Of a DNA stretch of 64,000 bases, positions 8,777-17,171 are shown piece after piece (positions within the stretch are counted from its first letter, which is position 1; every line of letters starts with the position of its first letter). The DNA is from Mycobacterium sp. M26 (GTDB taxonomy: Bacteria; Actinomycetota; Actinomycetes; Mycobacteriales; Mycobacteriaceae), in contig NZ_LN929907.1 in the NCBI RefSeq assembly GCF_001494595.1, positions 749,468 through 813,467 of the forward strand. Direction: 5' to 3'. The notes beneath the pieces are model-generated. The model did not search any database. It saw only the letters and a program-made list of their open reading frames with translations, and was not told the origin of the DNA. The position numbers and the translations under genes are program-made.

Positions 8777-9475
8777 TCAGACCCGCGATGTCAATAGCGA
8801 GGACAGCGGCCGGAACGGCTGTAGCCACGCCCCTTGCTCTGGTAGCGAATCTAGGCCGATTCGCGGCAGCGGCTCCCGGAAAACACCAGGAATGTCCTCC
8901 AGGTCGACGAACTCCAAGGTATCCGACGCTAATGCCCAGCTCGCATGTTCGCGAAATCCGAGCACGGAGACCGGGATGCCGGTGCGGGCGATGTCTTCCA
9001 GCGGCGTCCGGAACGCCTGACCGTCGGCGGAGGCCACCAGGACGGCTGCCAGCCCCTCACTGCGCCGCAGGGCGATGTGGGCGAGCATGTCACTGTCGAC
9101 GTCGCTGTCCTCGTCGATCTTCGGCTTGGCGAAGACCGCGAAGCCCACGTTACGCAGTGCCTCCACCCAGGGGCGAACAACATCAGCGCTGCCAGGGGCG
9201 ATGTTGGTGAACACTGTGGCCTCGGGTTCCACCGAGATCTCGGGCTGACCGGCGGCCAGCTCGCTGGTGCGGCCCAGTAGCCAGCGGCCCAGCGCGTCGA
9301 AGCGCGGCCGGTGCGCTGCCGTCGGCCGCCCGCCCAGGATGGATCCCAGGCCCATGTCGAGATTCGGGGCGTCCCACACCAACAGGACCCGGCGGATGGT
9401 CGGGGTGGTCTCGTCGCCGTCTTCGGGTGGCACGTCCGCATCCGGAGCGTGGTCGGTGTCTTCCATCACACTCAT
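8777..9475 (-). CDS. NYN-domain (PIN-like) protein, Rv0207c-like
   Basis: A 232-residue cytoplasmic protein with a NYN/PIN-like ribonuclease fold. Acidic residues expected at a metal site are at the first strand (RRVLLVWDAPNLDMG), in DEDSDVDSDMLAHIAL and in LVASADGQAF, followed by the strand PVSVLGF. RNA cleavage or processing is the family expectation; no substrate is known. ATG at 9475 overlaps the trmB stop (ATGA), so it is coupled to trmB, and mmpL3 follows after 49 bases. The invariant place between trmB and mmpL3 suggests a conserved operon. An acidic, low-complexity N-terminus of about 25 residues precedes the fold. Confidence 0.85.
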   Translation of the reverse strand: MSVMEDTDHAPDADVPPEDGDETTPTIRRVLLVWDAPNLDMGLGSILGGRPTAAHRPRFDALGRWLLGRTSELAAGQPEISVEPEATVFTNIAPGSADVVRPWVEALRNVGFAVFAKPKIDEDSDVDSDMLAHIALRRSEGLAAVLVASADGQAFRTPLEDIARTGIPVSVLGFREHASWALASDTLEFVDLEDIPGVFREPLPRIGLDSLPEQGAWLQPFRPLSSLLTSRV

Positions 9476-10266
9476 GGGCGTCGCACCCAGATCAGTTCGG
9501 TGACCGCACTGCCCGCGTCGTGCGCCTTGCCCTCGTACTTGGTGGTCGGCCGCTGCACCGAGATGGGGAGTTCCTCGTCCGCAGTGGCGCGGCGCAGCAA
9601 AGGTTCGGCGTCGCCGACTTCGGCGATCTGCTCGGCGTAGCCGGCGTGATCGGTGGCCGCGTGCAGGACACCGCCCGGGCGCAGCCGGTCGGCGATCAGC
9701 GCCACGGTCTCGGCTTTGAGCAGCCGGCGTTTGTGGTGGCGTGACTTCGGCCACGGATCGGGAAAGAACACCCGCGCCCCGGTCAGCGACCCGCTCGCCA
9801 CCATGTTCTCCAGGACGTCGACACCGTCACCGCGGACGAGTCTGATGTTGGTGACCTGGTGCCGGTCGATCGCACTGAGCAGCTGGGCCAGCCCGCGCCG
9901 ATAGACCTCAACGGCCACGACATCGATATCGGGCTCGTCCTGCGCCATTGCCAGCGTTGAGGTACCCGTTCCGCAGCCGATCTCCAGCACGACCGGCGCC
10001 TGACGGCCGAACCAGGCCGCGGTGTCGAGCAGGCCGGCGGGCTCGTCGCCGCTGAGCCGATTCCCCGGGTCGCTGCGCTCCTGCCCGCCGGGCCGGGCCT
10101 GCGTGCCGAGGTCTGACCAGCGTCTGTCCCACAGTTCCTGCTGGGGCTCGGTCAGCGTCGAGCGCCGGTTGCGGAAGCTCGTGATTCGCCGATGACCATG
10201 CGCCGGCCCGAGGGTTTCGGGCGTGGCGGAGCCACCGTGGGCATGCATCCGTCCATCGTCGCTCAT
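9472..10266 (-). CDS. trmB: tRNA (guanine-N7-)-methyltransferase TrmB
   Basis: About 264 residues. Methylates N7 of G46 in the tRNA variable loop using S-adenosylmethionine. The Rossmann methyltransferase begins with the SAM-binding EIGCGTGTSTLAMA, and the TrmB signature FFPDPWPKSRHHKRRL is intact, as is the C-terminal substrate segment PTTKYEGKA. The first 65 residues are a poorly conserved mycobacterial extension. The start is uncertain: ATG 10266 was chosen because the N-terminus then resembles that of Rv0208c; ATG 10248 is the alternative. First gene of the minus-strand operon with the NYN gene and mmpL3, and divergent from the GTPase-like pair. Confidence 0.93.
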   Translation of the reverse strand: MSDDGRMHAHGGSATPETLGPAHGHRRITSFRNRRSTLTEPQQELWDRRWSDLGTQARPGGQERSDPGNRLSGDEPAGLLDTAAWFGRQAPVVLEIGCGTGTSTLAMAQDEPDIDVVAVEVYRRGLAQLLSAIDRHQVTNIRLVRGDGVDVLENMVASGSLTGARVFFPDPWPKSRHHKRRLLKAETVALIADRLRPGGVLHAATDHAGYAEQIAEVGDAEPLLRRATADEELPISVQRPTTKYEGKAHDAGSAVTELIWVRRP

Positions 10267-10359
10267 GAACACGGGTGTACCCGCACCGTGGTGCAGATTG
10301 ATACCCAACAGTTGCCTTCCCCTGGTAGTGGCTCGCGCCATAGCCGCACTGATGCCACC

Positions 10360-11304
10360 ATGACCGGCATGGCGGGCACTGACGGTGGGGCGGCGCGGGT
10401 GGCTGTCGTCGGCCGTCCCGGCTGTGGCCGCCGGACCGTCGCGCAGGTACTGGCTGCGGCCGGTCTGGACGTCATCCGCGCCGATCAGAGGCCTGATGTC
10501 GACGTCTACGTGCTGACCGAAACGCTCAAACCGGAGGACCGGGCCGCGCTGACGGCACCGGATCGACCGTGCGTGGCGGTGCTCAACAAAGCCGATCTGA
10601 CCGGCTTCGGTGGCGACGGCCCGATGGCCGCCGCGGCCCGGCACTGTGCGCGGCTGCGGGACTCGATCGGGGTACCGCTGCTGCCGTTGGCCGCGTTGTC
10701 GGCGCTGGCTGGTCTCGACGACTCCGTGCTGGACGCCGACATGCTGGCTGCGCTGCGGGTGCTGACCACCGAACCGGCCAACCTGGCCAGCACCGACGGT
10801 TTCGTGACGGGCACCCACCGGCTGAGCATGGAGGTTCGTACCCGGCTGCTGGCTGCGCTGGATCTGTTCGGCATCGCGCACGCCGTCCGCGCGGTCCGCT
10901 CCGGTGCCGATGCGGCCGGGCTGCGCGTCGCGCTGCGGCGGGCCAGCGCGGTCGACGAGGTGCTGGCGACGGTGGGCCGGTTGGCGGCCGCCGGTCGCTA
11001 TCGGCGTCTGGTCGACGCGACGACCGTCGACCAGCTGGGCGACGAGGTGGTGGTGACCGCCCGGATGAATGCAGCCATGGCGGTGCTGGCCGCCGAGGGT
11101 GTGACGGTGGGCGAGGCAACCACCGCGCCGGACCTGTTGCGGCGGGCGTTGACCTGGCAGCGCTACAGCCGAGGTCCGATGTCCCGGCTGCATCAGGCCT
11201 GCGGCGCCGACATCGTCCGTGGCTCGCTGCGGTTGTGGGAGCGGGCCGGCGGGGTACCGGAGCCGCCGGGCCGGCGACATGAAGCCCCGGAGCCGCCGGC
11301 GTGA
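10360..11304 (+). CDS. Degenerate GTPase-like protein, Rv0209-like
   Basis: A 314-residue protein. Near its N-terminus it has a P-loop-like GRPGCGRRT in which the Walker A Lys is replaced by Arg, then a G4-like NKAD (VAVLNKADL, near residue 73), arranged as in a G domain. The rest is alpha-helical and rich in Ala, Arg and Leu, with no membrane segment. GTP binding is plausible but hydrolysis doubtful. The ATG at 10360 is the first credible start. Its stop overlaps the next gene by four bases (GTGA), coupling it to a membrane-anchored partner that also has a degenerate G domain. The position matches Rv0209, which has no assigned function that I know of. Confidence 0.72.
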   Translation: MTGMAGTDGGAARVAVVGRPGCGRRTVAQVLAAAGLDVIRADQRPDVDVYVLTETLKPEDRAALTAPDRPCVAVLNKADLTGFGGDGPMAAAARHCARLRDSIGVPLLPLAALSALAGLDDSVLDADMLAALRVLTTEPANLASTDGFVTGTHRLSMEVRTRLLAALDLFGIAHAVRAVRSGADAAGLRVALRRASAVDEVLATVGRLAAAGRYRRLVDATTVDQLGDEVVVTARMNAAMAVLAAEGVTVGEATTAPDLLRRALTWQRYSRGPMSRLHQACGADIVRGSLRLWERAGGVPEPPGRRHEAPEPPA

Positions 11305-12737
11305 GCGACGACGTCGACTCCCTGGTGTGGGCGATTGATCCGGACCTGCCCGCACCCGCCATCACCCGCCGCGACGCCGTGCTCGTCACCGGGCCGTGGC
11401 TGGCCGGCACCACCAGCGTCGCCGAGGCCCTGCGCCGTCGGCTGCCATCGCACACGTTCGTCGAAGCCGCCGACCTCGGTCCAGGCGAAGCCCCGGCCGC
11501 GGTGGTGTTCGTCGTCTCGGCCACCGCCCTGCTCTCCGGATCGGATGGCGACCTGCTGGATGCCGCGGCCGCCAATACCGACACGGTGATCGGGGTGGTC
11601 ACCAAGATCGATGTGCACCGCACCTGGCGCGACGTCCTCGACACCAACCGCGCGCTGCTGGCCGACCATGCCGCCCGCTACCGCGACATCCGGTGGGCCG
11701 GTGTGGCCGCCGCCCCCGATCTCGGCGAACCGGTCCTCGACGACCTTGTCGCCGCGGTCTCCGAAGCGCTGGCCGATTCGAGTCTGGATCGGCGAAATCG
11801 GTTGCGCGCCTGGATTAGTCGCTTGTCGGCTCTGGGTGATCGCCTCGAGCGGGCAGCCGAGGGTGTCGGCCGGGAATCACGGCTGGCCGCGCTGCGTGAC
11901 GAGCGCTCCGACGTGGTGCGCCAGCGGCGGGTGGACAAGACCGAACGGGCCGTCGCCCTGCGTACCCAGGTACAGCAGGCCCGGGTGCAGCTGAGCTATT
12001 TCGCCCGTAACCGGTGCACCTCGGTGCGCTCGGAGTTGCAGGAGGATGCGGCGTCGCTGACCCGTCGGCAGCGCGCCCCGTTCGTCGACTACGTCCGCAC
12101 CCGGGTTGCCGAGGTGGTCGACGACGTCGACGACGGCATCACCCGGGACCTCGGCGACGTCGGCCGCGAACTCGACCTTCCGGTCGACGTGCCGGTAGGT
12201 CCGCGGCCAGTTGTTGAGGTGTCCGATCCGCCGCTGCGGTCGCGGCGTCTGGAAGCGCGGCTGATGACCGTGCTCGGTGCCGGGTTCGGGCTCGGTGTCG
12301 CCCTCACGGTCAGCCGGTTCTTCGCCGGGCTGGCCCCGCAGTGGACCGCCGCGGGCGCGGTGGGCGCGGCGCTGCTCGGCATCGTCCTGACGCTGTGGGT
12401 GGTCGGGATTCGCGGCTTGCTGCACGACCGGGCGGTGCTCGACCGATGGGTGAGCGAGGTGATCGCCGGGGTGCGGGCGACGATGGAGGAGTGGGTGGCC
12501 ACCCGGGTGCTGGCGGCCGAGGCCGCACTGAGCACGGCCGCCGCGCAACGCGACGCCGACGAGGCGGCCGCGGCGGAGAAGGCGGTGGCGGCCATCGACC
12601 GGGAGATCCGCGCGCACGCTCTGGCGGGGGCTCAGGCCGTCGCTGAACGGGACTGCCGGATGCCGGTGATCACGCAGGCCGCGGCCGTCGTCGCCGCCGA
12701 ATTGGCCGCCGAGCGTGGAACTGAATCGATGAAATGA
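11301..12737 (+). CDS. Membrane-anchored degenerate dynamin-like GTPase, Rv0210-like
   Basis: A 478-residue protein. An N-terminal G-domain remnant holds GPWLAGTTS in place of Walker A (Lys replaced) and VVTKIDVH in the NKxD position. A long charged helical region (about 160-300, rich in Arg/Glu/Asp heptads) is followed by two close membrane helices (about 317-336 and 343-366), then another long Ala/Glu coiled-coil region to the end. G domain plus helical bundle plus membrane hairpin is the plan of bacterial dynamin-like proteins such as IniA/IniC. The GTG start overlaps the previous gene (GTGA), so both are made together, probably as a complex. Membrane remodelling is an inference from architecture only. 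Confidence 0.72.
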   Translation: MSDDVDSLVWAIDPDLPAPAITRRDAVLVTGPWLAGTTSVAEALRRRLPSHTFVEAADLGPGEAPAAVVFVVSATALLSGSDGDLLDAAAANTDTVIGVVTKIDVHRTWRDVLDTNRALLADHAARYRDIRWAGVAAAPDLGEPVLDDLVAAVSEALADSSLDRRNRLRAWISRLSALGDRLERAAEGVGRESRLAALRDERSDVVRQRRVDKTERAVALRTQVQQARVQLSYFARNRCTSVRSELQEDAASLTRRQRAPFVDYVRTRVAEVVDDVDDGITRDLGDVGRELDLPVDVPVGPRPVVEVSDPPLRSRRLEARLMTVLGAGFGLGVALTVSRFFAGLAPQWTAAGAVGAALLGIVLTLWVVGIRGLLHDRAVLDRWVSEVIAGVRATMEEWVATRVLAAEAALSTAAAQRDADEAAAAEKAVAAIDREIRAHALAGAQAVAERDCRMPVITQAAAVVAAELAAERGTESMK

Positions 12738-12789
12738 CTGATATGGGACTTTCTGAATCGTTCCTGTGAGTGATCGGACATAATCCCGA

Positions 12790-12817
12790 TTAACCGCGGG
12801 TATCTCACCCGCGTTAA
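12790..12817. promoter_or_regulatory. Inverted repeat upstream of pckG
   Basis: TTAA-C-CGCGGGT (12790-12801), five bases, then ACCCGCG-TTAA (12807-12817): arms of 7 bp plus a 4-bp extension separated by one unpaired C. It lies 52 bases after the GTPase-like gene and 80 bases before the pckG ATG. It could end the upstream transcript or be an operator for pckG, which is carbon-source regulated in mycobacteria. There is no T-run. Confidence 0.5.
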
Positions 12818-12897
12818 CCTTCTTGCAGGGACGACAGTCTCCGCTATTTGCGGCATAAGGCCTGCATCCTGGCAAGAAACCTACGCAGGAGATACCA

Positions 12898-14724
12898 ATG
12901 ACCTCAGCGACCATTCCCGGTCTGGACACTGCACCGACCAAGCACGCGGGCCTGTTGGCCTGGGTCCAGGAAGTCGCTGAACTGACACAGCCCGACAGAG
13001 TGGTGTTCGCCGACGGCTCCGAGGAGGAGTACCAGCGGCTGGCCCGGCAGCTCGTCGAGGCCGGCACCTTCATCCCGCTGAGCGACTCCGAGGAGCCCAG
13101 CTCGTACCTGGCGCGTTCGGAACCGTCCGACGTGGCCCGGGTGGAGTCCCGCACCTTCATCTGCTCCGAGCGTGAGATCGACGCCGGGCCCACCAACAAC
13201 TGGATGGCGCCCGCCGAGATGCGTGCCCTGATGACCGAGCTGTACCGCGGGTGCATGCGCGGTCGCACCATGTACGTGGTGCCCTTCTGCATGGGCCCGC
13301 TCGGTGCCGAGGACCCCAAGCTCGGTGTCGAGATCACCGACTCGGAGTACGTGGTGGTCTCGATGCGCACCATGACCAGGATGGGCAAGGCGGCGCTGGA
13401 GAAGATGGGTGACGACGGCTTCTTCGTCAAGGCCCTGCACTCCCTGGGCGCCCCGCTGGAGGCAGGCCAGGCCGATGTGCCATGGCCGTGCAATGACACC
13501 AAGTACATCTCGCACTTCCCGGAGACCCGCGAGATCTGGAGCTACGGCTCGGGCTATGGCGGCAACGCGCTGCTGGGCAAGAAGTGCTACTCGCTGCGCA
13601 TCGCCTCGGTGATGGCGCGCGACGAGGGCTGGCTCGCCGAGCACATGCTGATCCTCAAGCTGATCTCCCCGGAGAACAAGGCCTACTACATCGCCGCGGC
13701 CTTCCCGTCGGCGTGCGGTAAGACCAACCTCGCGATGCTGCAGCCGACCATCCCGGGCTGGCGTGCCGAGACCCTGGGCGATGACATCGCCTGGATGCGG
13801 TTCGGCAAGGACGGCCAGCTCTACGCCGTCAACCCTGAGTTCGGCTTCTTCGGCGTCGCCCCCGGCACTAACTGGAGCTCCAACCCGAACGCGATGAAGA
13901 CCATCGCCGCCGGCAACACCGTCTTCACCAACGTCGCGATGACCGACGAGGGCGGCGTCTGGTGGGAGGGCCTCGAGGGCGAGCCCGAGCACCTCATCGA
14001 CTGGAAGGGCAACGACTGGACGCCGGAATCCGGCACGCCGGCCGCCCATCCGAACTCGCGCTACTGCACCCCGATGTCGCAGTGCCCCACGCTGGCCCCC
14101 GAGTGGGACGACCCGCAGGGCGTGCCGATCTCGGCGATCCTGTTCGGCGGCCGCCGCAAGACCACGGTGCCGCTGGTGACGCAGGCTCGCGACTGGCAGC
14201 ACGGTGTGTTCATCGGCGCCACCCTGGGCAGCGAGCAGACCGCCGCCGCCGAGGGCAAGGTCGGCGCGATCCGTCGCGACCCGATGGCCATGCTGCCGTT
14301 CCTCGGCTACAACGCCGGCGACTACTGCCAGCACTGGCTGGACCTGGGCAAGAACGCCGATGAGTCCAAGATGCCGAAGATCTTCTTCGTCAACTGGTTC
14401 CGCCGCGGCGATGACGGCCGCTTCCTGTGGCCGGGCTTCGGCGAGAACAGCCGCGTGCTCAAGTGGATCGTCGAGCGGGTCGAGGGCAAGGCCAACGGTT
14501 CGTCGACCCCGATCGGCATCGTCCCCCGCGTCGAGGACCTGGACCTGTCCGGTCTGGACGTCGAGGAAGCCGACGTGCTGGATGCGCTGAAGGTCAACGC
14601 CGACGAGTGGCGCGCCGAGCTGCCGCAGATCGAAGAGTGGTTCGAGTTCATCGGCGAGAAGCTGCCGACGGGCGTGAAGGACGAGTTCGAAGCGCTCAAG
14701 CAGCGCCTCGCCGAAGCGGACTAG
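12898..14724 (+). CDS. pckG: Phosphoenolpyruvate carboxykinase (GTP)
   Basis: 608 residues, the usual length of GTP-type PEPCK. It converts oxaloacetate and GTP to phosphoenolpyruvate, GDP and CO2, the entry step of gluconeogenesis during growth on fatty acids or sterols. The P-loop with the active-site cysteine [10 protein letters not shown] (residues 269-278) is followed by [12 protein letters not shown] and the nucleotide-site block [16 protein letters not shown], all characteristic of the GTP enzyme rather than the ATP enzyme. ATG 12898 has an AGGAG site six bases upstream. A single-gene unit with a long 5' region holding an inverted repeat, closed by a strong terminator. The position matches Rv0211. 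Confidence 0.97.
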   Translation: MTSATIPGLDTAPTKHAGLLAWVQEVAELTQPDRVVFADGSEEEYQRLARQLVEAGTFIPLSDSEEPSSYLARSEPSDVARVESRTFICSEREIDAGPTNNWMAPAEMRALMTELYRGCMRGRTMYVVPFCMGPLGAEDPKLGVEITDSEYVVVSMRTMTRMGKAALEKMGDDGFFVKALHSLGAPLEAGQADVPWPCNDTKYISHFPETREIWSYGSGYGGNALLGKKCYSLRIASVMARDEGWLAEHMLILKLISPENKAYYIAAAFPSACGKTNLAMLQPTIPGWRAETLGDDIAWMRFGKDGQLYAVNPEFGFFGVAPGTNWSSNPNAMKTIAAGNTVFTNVAMTDEGGVWWEGLEGEPEHLIDWKGNDWTPESGTPAAHPNSRYCTPMSQCPTLAPEWDDPQGVPISAILFGGRRKTTVPLVTQARDWQHGVFIGATLGSEQTAAAEGKVGAIRRDPMAMLPFLGYNAGDYCQHWLDLGKNADESKMPKIFFVNWFRRGDDGRFLWPGFGENSRVLKWIVERVEGKANGSSTPIGIVPRVEDLDLSGLDVEEADVLDALKVNADEWRAELPQIEEWFEFIGEKLPTGVKDEFEALKQRLAEAD

Positions 14725-14730
14725 ATCGCC

Positions 14731-14773
14731 AGCAGCAAGCCCCGGACGCCACGGCGTGCCGGGGCTTGCTGCT
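14731..14773 (+). terminator. Terminator of pckG
   Basis: AGCAGCAAGCCCCGG (14731-14745) pairs perfectly with CCGGGGCTTGCTGCT (14759-14773). The 13-base loop contains a further small CGCC/GGCG hairpin. It begins seven bases after the stop codon; there is no T-run, as is common in mycobacteria. Confidence 0.88.
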
Positions 14774-14885
14774 ATCCCGGGCAGTTTGCAGAGCGGCACG
14801 TTACGGGTTGCCGAACACTTTAGTTCCTGCGCCCTTATCAGGACTTTCGTGCTCTATGCGCCAACTTTTTGATAGCCCTGCTAAG

Positions 14886-14914
14886 TTGCTCGACCGGGAT
14901 GGTTGGGCTAGCCT
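14886..14914 (+). promoter_or_regulatory. Promoter ahead of the yybP-ykoY riboswitch
   Basis: TTGCTC (14886-14891), a 17-base spacer and TAGCCT (14909-14914). The predicted start falls near 14921, just before the first helix of the riboswitch, so the RNA leader would be about 190 bases. Confidence 0.6.
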
Positions 14915-14922
14915 TACGGACA

Positions 14923-15040
14923 GCGAAGGGGAGTAGTTCCTCTGGCGGCCCTCGGGTCGCAGAGCGGATGGTCGACATACTGGCGGCAGTGCCGCCCGGT
15001 CATCCACCGGGTCTTTGGTCCGGCGAGCGAGACCTTCGGC
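14923..15040 (+). promoter_or_regulatory. yybP-ykoY (manganese) riboswitch
   Basis: The gene-free stretch 14774-15108 is explained by this leader RNA. It shows the elements of the yybP-ykoY class in order: GGGGAGTAG (14928-14936) just inside the 5' strand of P1, GTCGACATACTGG (14971-14983) in the metal-binding loop region, and GCGAGACC (15027-15034) at the 3' end. P1 forms from CGAAGG (14924-14929) and CCTTCG (15033-15038), closing a multi-helix core. The class binds Mn2+ between two docked loops and usually turns on Mn2+ exporters. The downstream gene is a cation exchanger, which fits. Recognised by eye; a covariance-model search would settle it. Confidence 0.85.
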
Positions 15041-15054
15041 CGACATGTTTGTGT

Positions 15055-15089
15055 CGACCCGAAGTCTCGCTGCGCGTCACCTCGGGTCG
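15055..15089 (+). other. Hairpin in the riboswitch expression platform
   Basis: CGACCCGA (15055-15062) pairs with TCGGGTCG (15082-15089) between the riboswitch and the ribosome site GAGGA (15098-15102) of the exchanger gene. It is a candidate terminator or sequestering stem switched by the aptamer; the mechanism is inferred. Confidence 0.5.
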
Positions 15090-15108
15090 CCTGAGCCGAG
15101 GAACCGTG

Positions 15109-16341
15109 ATGACCAGCCTCCTGTCCGCCAATCGGGATACCGAAATCCGCTCCCCTCGCAGCGTGCTGCTGCGGTCCTTCCTCCTCGTAGCCGCCCTGAT
15201 CCTGCCGGCGATGGTGGTCCGATTCGGCGGTCTGCACCTGAACCCCGTGCTGTCGTTGGCGATCTACGGCGCCGCCGTCGTCGCGGCCAGTTTCGTGCTG
15301 GCCTGGGCGGCCGAGGCGGCGCAGATCGACGTCTCCGGTGGCTTCGCGATCGCGGTGCTTGCGCTCATCGCGGTGCTTCCGGAGTACGCCGTCGACCTGT
15401 ACTACGCCTTCACCGCCGGGCAGAACGCCGAGTACACCCAGTACGCCGCGGCCAATATGACCGGATCCAACCGGCTGTTGATGGGCATCGGCTGGCCCAT
15501 CGTGGTTCTGGTCAGCCTGTACGTCGCGCGGCGGGTGACCGGCAAGAAAACCACCACCCTCATGCTCGATCCGGGCAACCGCGTCGAACTCGGCTTCCTG
15601 CTCATCGCCGGTGTCGCGGCCTTCATCATCCCGGCCACCGGCCGGATCACCCTCACCCTGGGTATCGCCCTGCTGGCCTGGTTCGGCTTCTACCTCTACA
15701 AGCTGACCCGCGGGGAGGTCGAGGAGCCCGACCTGATCGGCACCGCCGCCGCGGTCGGTGCGCTGCCCGACCGGACCCGCCGGATCACCGTCGTCTCGCT
15801 TTTCGTCATCGCGGCCGGCGTCATCCTGGCGTGTGCAGAACCGTTCGCGGAGAGCATGATCGGCGCGGGCACCCAGCTCGGCGTGGACCGCTTCCTACTG
15901 GTGCAGTGGCTGGCGCCGTTGGCCTCCGAGGCCCCGGAGTTCATCATCGCGATCATCTTCGCCGCGCGTGGGAAGGGCACAGCGGCCATCGCGACGCTGA
16001 TCTCGTCGAAGGTCAACCAATGGACCCTGCTGGTCGGCTCACTGCCGATCGCCTACCTGGCCGGCGGTGGCGGAACCGCGCTGGTGCTCGACGGCCGCCA
16101 GATCGAAGAGGTGCTGCTGACCGCGACCCAGACGATGATGGGTATCGCCCTGATCTTGGCCCTGCGCTTCCACCGGCATACCGCGTGGATGTTGTTGGCA
16201 CTGTTCATGATTCAGTTCCCGATCACCTCGACGCATGGCCGGATGATTCTTTGCGGAGTGTATGGTGTGCTGGCGGTTGTCGGTCTGGTGATCAACCGGA
16301 AACACCTGCTGGCAACGGTTCGCGCGCCGTTCGCGGGGTAA
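15109..16341 (+). CDS. CaCA-superfamily (Na+/Ca2+-exchanger type) cation antiporter, probable Mn2+ exporter
   Basis: About 410 residues and eleven or so membrane helices. It contains the two inverted alpha-repeats of the sodium/calcium exchanger family: ALIAVLPEYAVDLYYAF in the first half and PLASEAPEFIIAIIF followed by SSKVNQWTLLVG in the second, each with the Pro-Glu pair that binds the cation. ATG 15109 was chosen for the GAGGA site six bases upstream; a GTG at 15106 is adjacent. A yybP-ykoY riboswitch in the leader argues that Mn2+ is a physiological substrate, although the family also moves Ca2+. It stands alone in its transcription unit. Confidence 0.85.
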   Translation: MTSLLSANRDTEIRSPRSVLLRSFLLVAALILPAMVVRFGGLHLNPVLSLAIYGAAVVAASFVLAWAAEAAQIDVSGGFAIAVLALIAVLPEYAVDLYYAFTAGQNAEYTQYAAANMTGSNRLLMGIGWPIVVLVSLYVARRVTGKKTTTLMLDPGNRVELGFLLIAGVAAFIIPATGRITLTLGIALLAWFGFYLYKLTRGEVEEPDLIGTAAAVGALPDRTRRITVVSLFVIAAGVILACAEPFAESMIGAGTQLGVDRFLLVQWLAPLASEAPEFIIAIIFAARGKGTAAIATLISSKVNQWTLLVGSLPIAYLAGGGGTALVLDGRQIEEVLLTATQTMMGIALILALRFHRHTAWMLLALFMIQFPITSTHGRMILCGVYGVLAVVGLVINRKHLLATVRAPFAG

Positions 16342-16408
16342 ATCACCGCTCGGTACCGGCTTTGCCACGCTAACCTCATGGCGGAGCCGGTCGAGAGGGG
16401 TGTCGAAG

Positions 16409-17158
16409 GTGAGCAACGTACTGTCCAGGAGGGCCTGGTTCGGGGTGGCCGGGGCGTCGGCGGCCGCGGCGGCACTGAGCGCCTGCGGGTCGTCGACCCA
16501 GACGGCGACCACGACCACCGTGACCGTGCCGGCGAACATCCCGATCACCGCCGAGTCCGAGAAGCCCACCATCTCAGGGCCGGACGAGGCGCTGGACCTT
16601 CTGCGCCAGGGCAATCTGCGGTTCACCGGGTCGCATATGGTGCATCCGGATCAAGGAGCCGAGACCCGGTTACGGGTTTCCAAGGCGCAGAAGCCTTTTG
16701 CCGTGGTGCTCAGCTGTTCGGACTCCCGGCTGCCTCCGGAAGTCATCTTCGACCAGGGCCTCGGTGACCTCTTTGTCGTCAGGGTCGCGGGCAATATCGT
16801 CGAACCGGCCGGCCTGGGAAGTATCGAGTACGCGGTCGGACATTTCGGTACCCCGCTGATCGTGGTGCTCGGTCATCAGAACTGCGGCGCGGTGTCGGCG
16901 ACGCTGGAAGCGCTGCAACCGCCGTTCAATGCCCCGCACGGCGCGGTGGAATCGCTGGTCACCGCGATCACCCCCGCGGTGGCCGTCGCCGAGACCCGGC
17001 CCGGCGATCTGCTGCAGAACGCGATCGTGGCCAATATCGAGCAGTCCCGCGACCAGATCAAGCAGTCCCACGAGCTGGCGAAGCCACTCGCCTCGGGGGC
17101 GCTCAAGGTGGTCACCGGCTACTACGGCCTGGAGGACGGCGTCGTCACGCTCACCTGA
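16409..17158 (+). CDS. Tat-exported lipoprotein beta-carbonic anhydrase
   Basis: About 249 residues. A beta-class zinc enzyme that interconverts CO2 and bicarbonate, here exported. The N-terminus has a twin-arginine motif (SRRAWFG, residues 6-12), a short hydrophobic stretch and a lipobox LSAC with Cys26, so it should fold in the cytoplasm, pass through Tat and be lipid-anchored outside. A Thr-rich linker precedes the catalytic domain: zinc ligand and dyad SCSDSR, then His and Cys ligands in GHQNCGAVSA. GTG 16409 is preferred to GTG 16400 because GAGAGGGG lies eight bases upstream. Most beta-CAs are cytosolic; this one would act at the cell surface. Confidence 0.87.
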   Translation: MSNVLSRRAWFGVAGASAAAAALSACGSSTQTATTTTVTVPANIPITAESEKPTISGPDEALDLLRQGNLRFTGSHMVHPDQGAETRLRVSKAQKPFAVVLSCSDSRLPPEVIFDQGLGDLFVVRVAGNIVEPAGLGSIEYAVGHFGTPLIVVLGHQNCGAVSATLEALQPPFNAPHGAVESLVTAITPAVAVAETRPGDLLQNAIVANIEQSRDQIKQSHELAKPLASGALKVVTGYYGLEDGVVTLT

Positions 17159-17171
17159 GTCTGGTTGCGCC

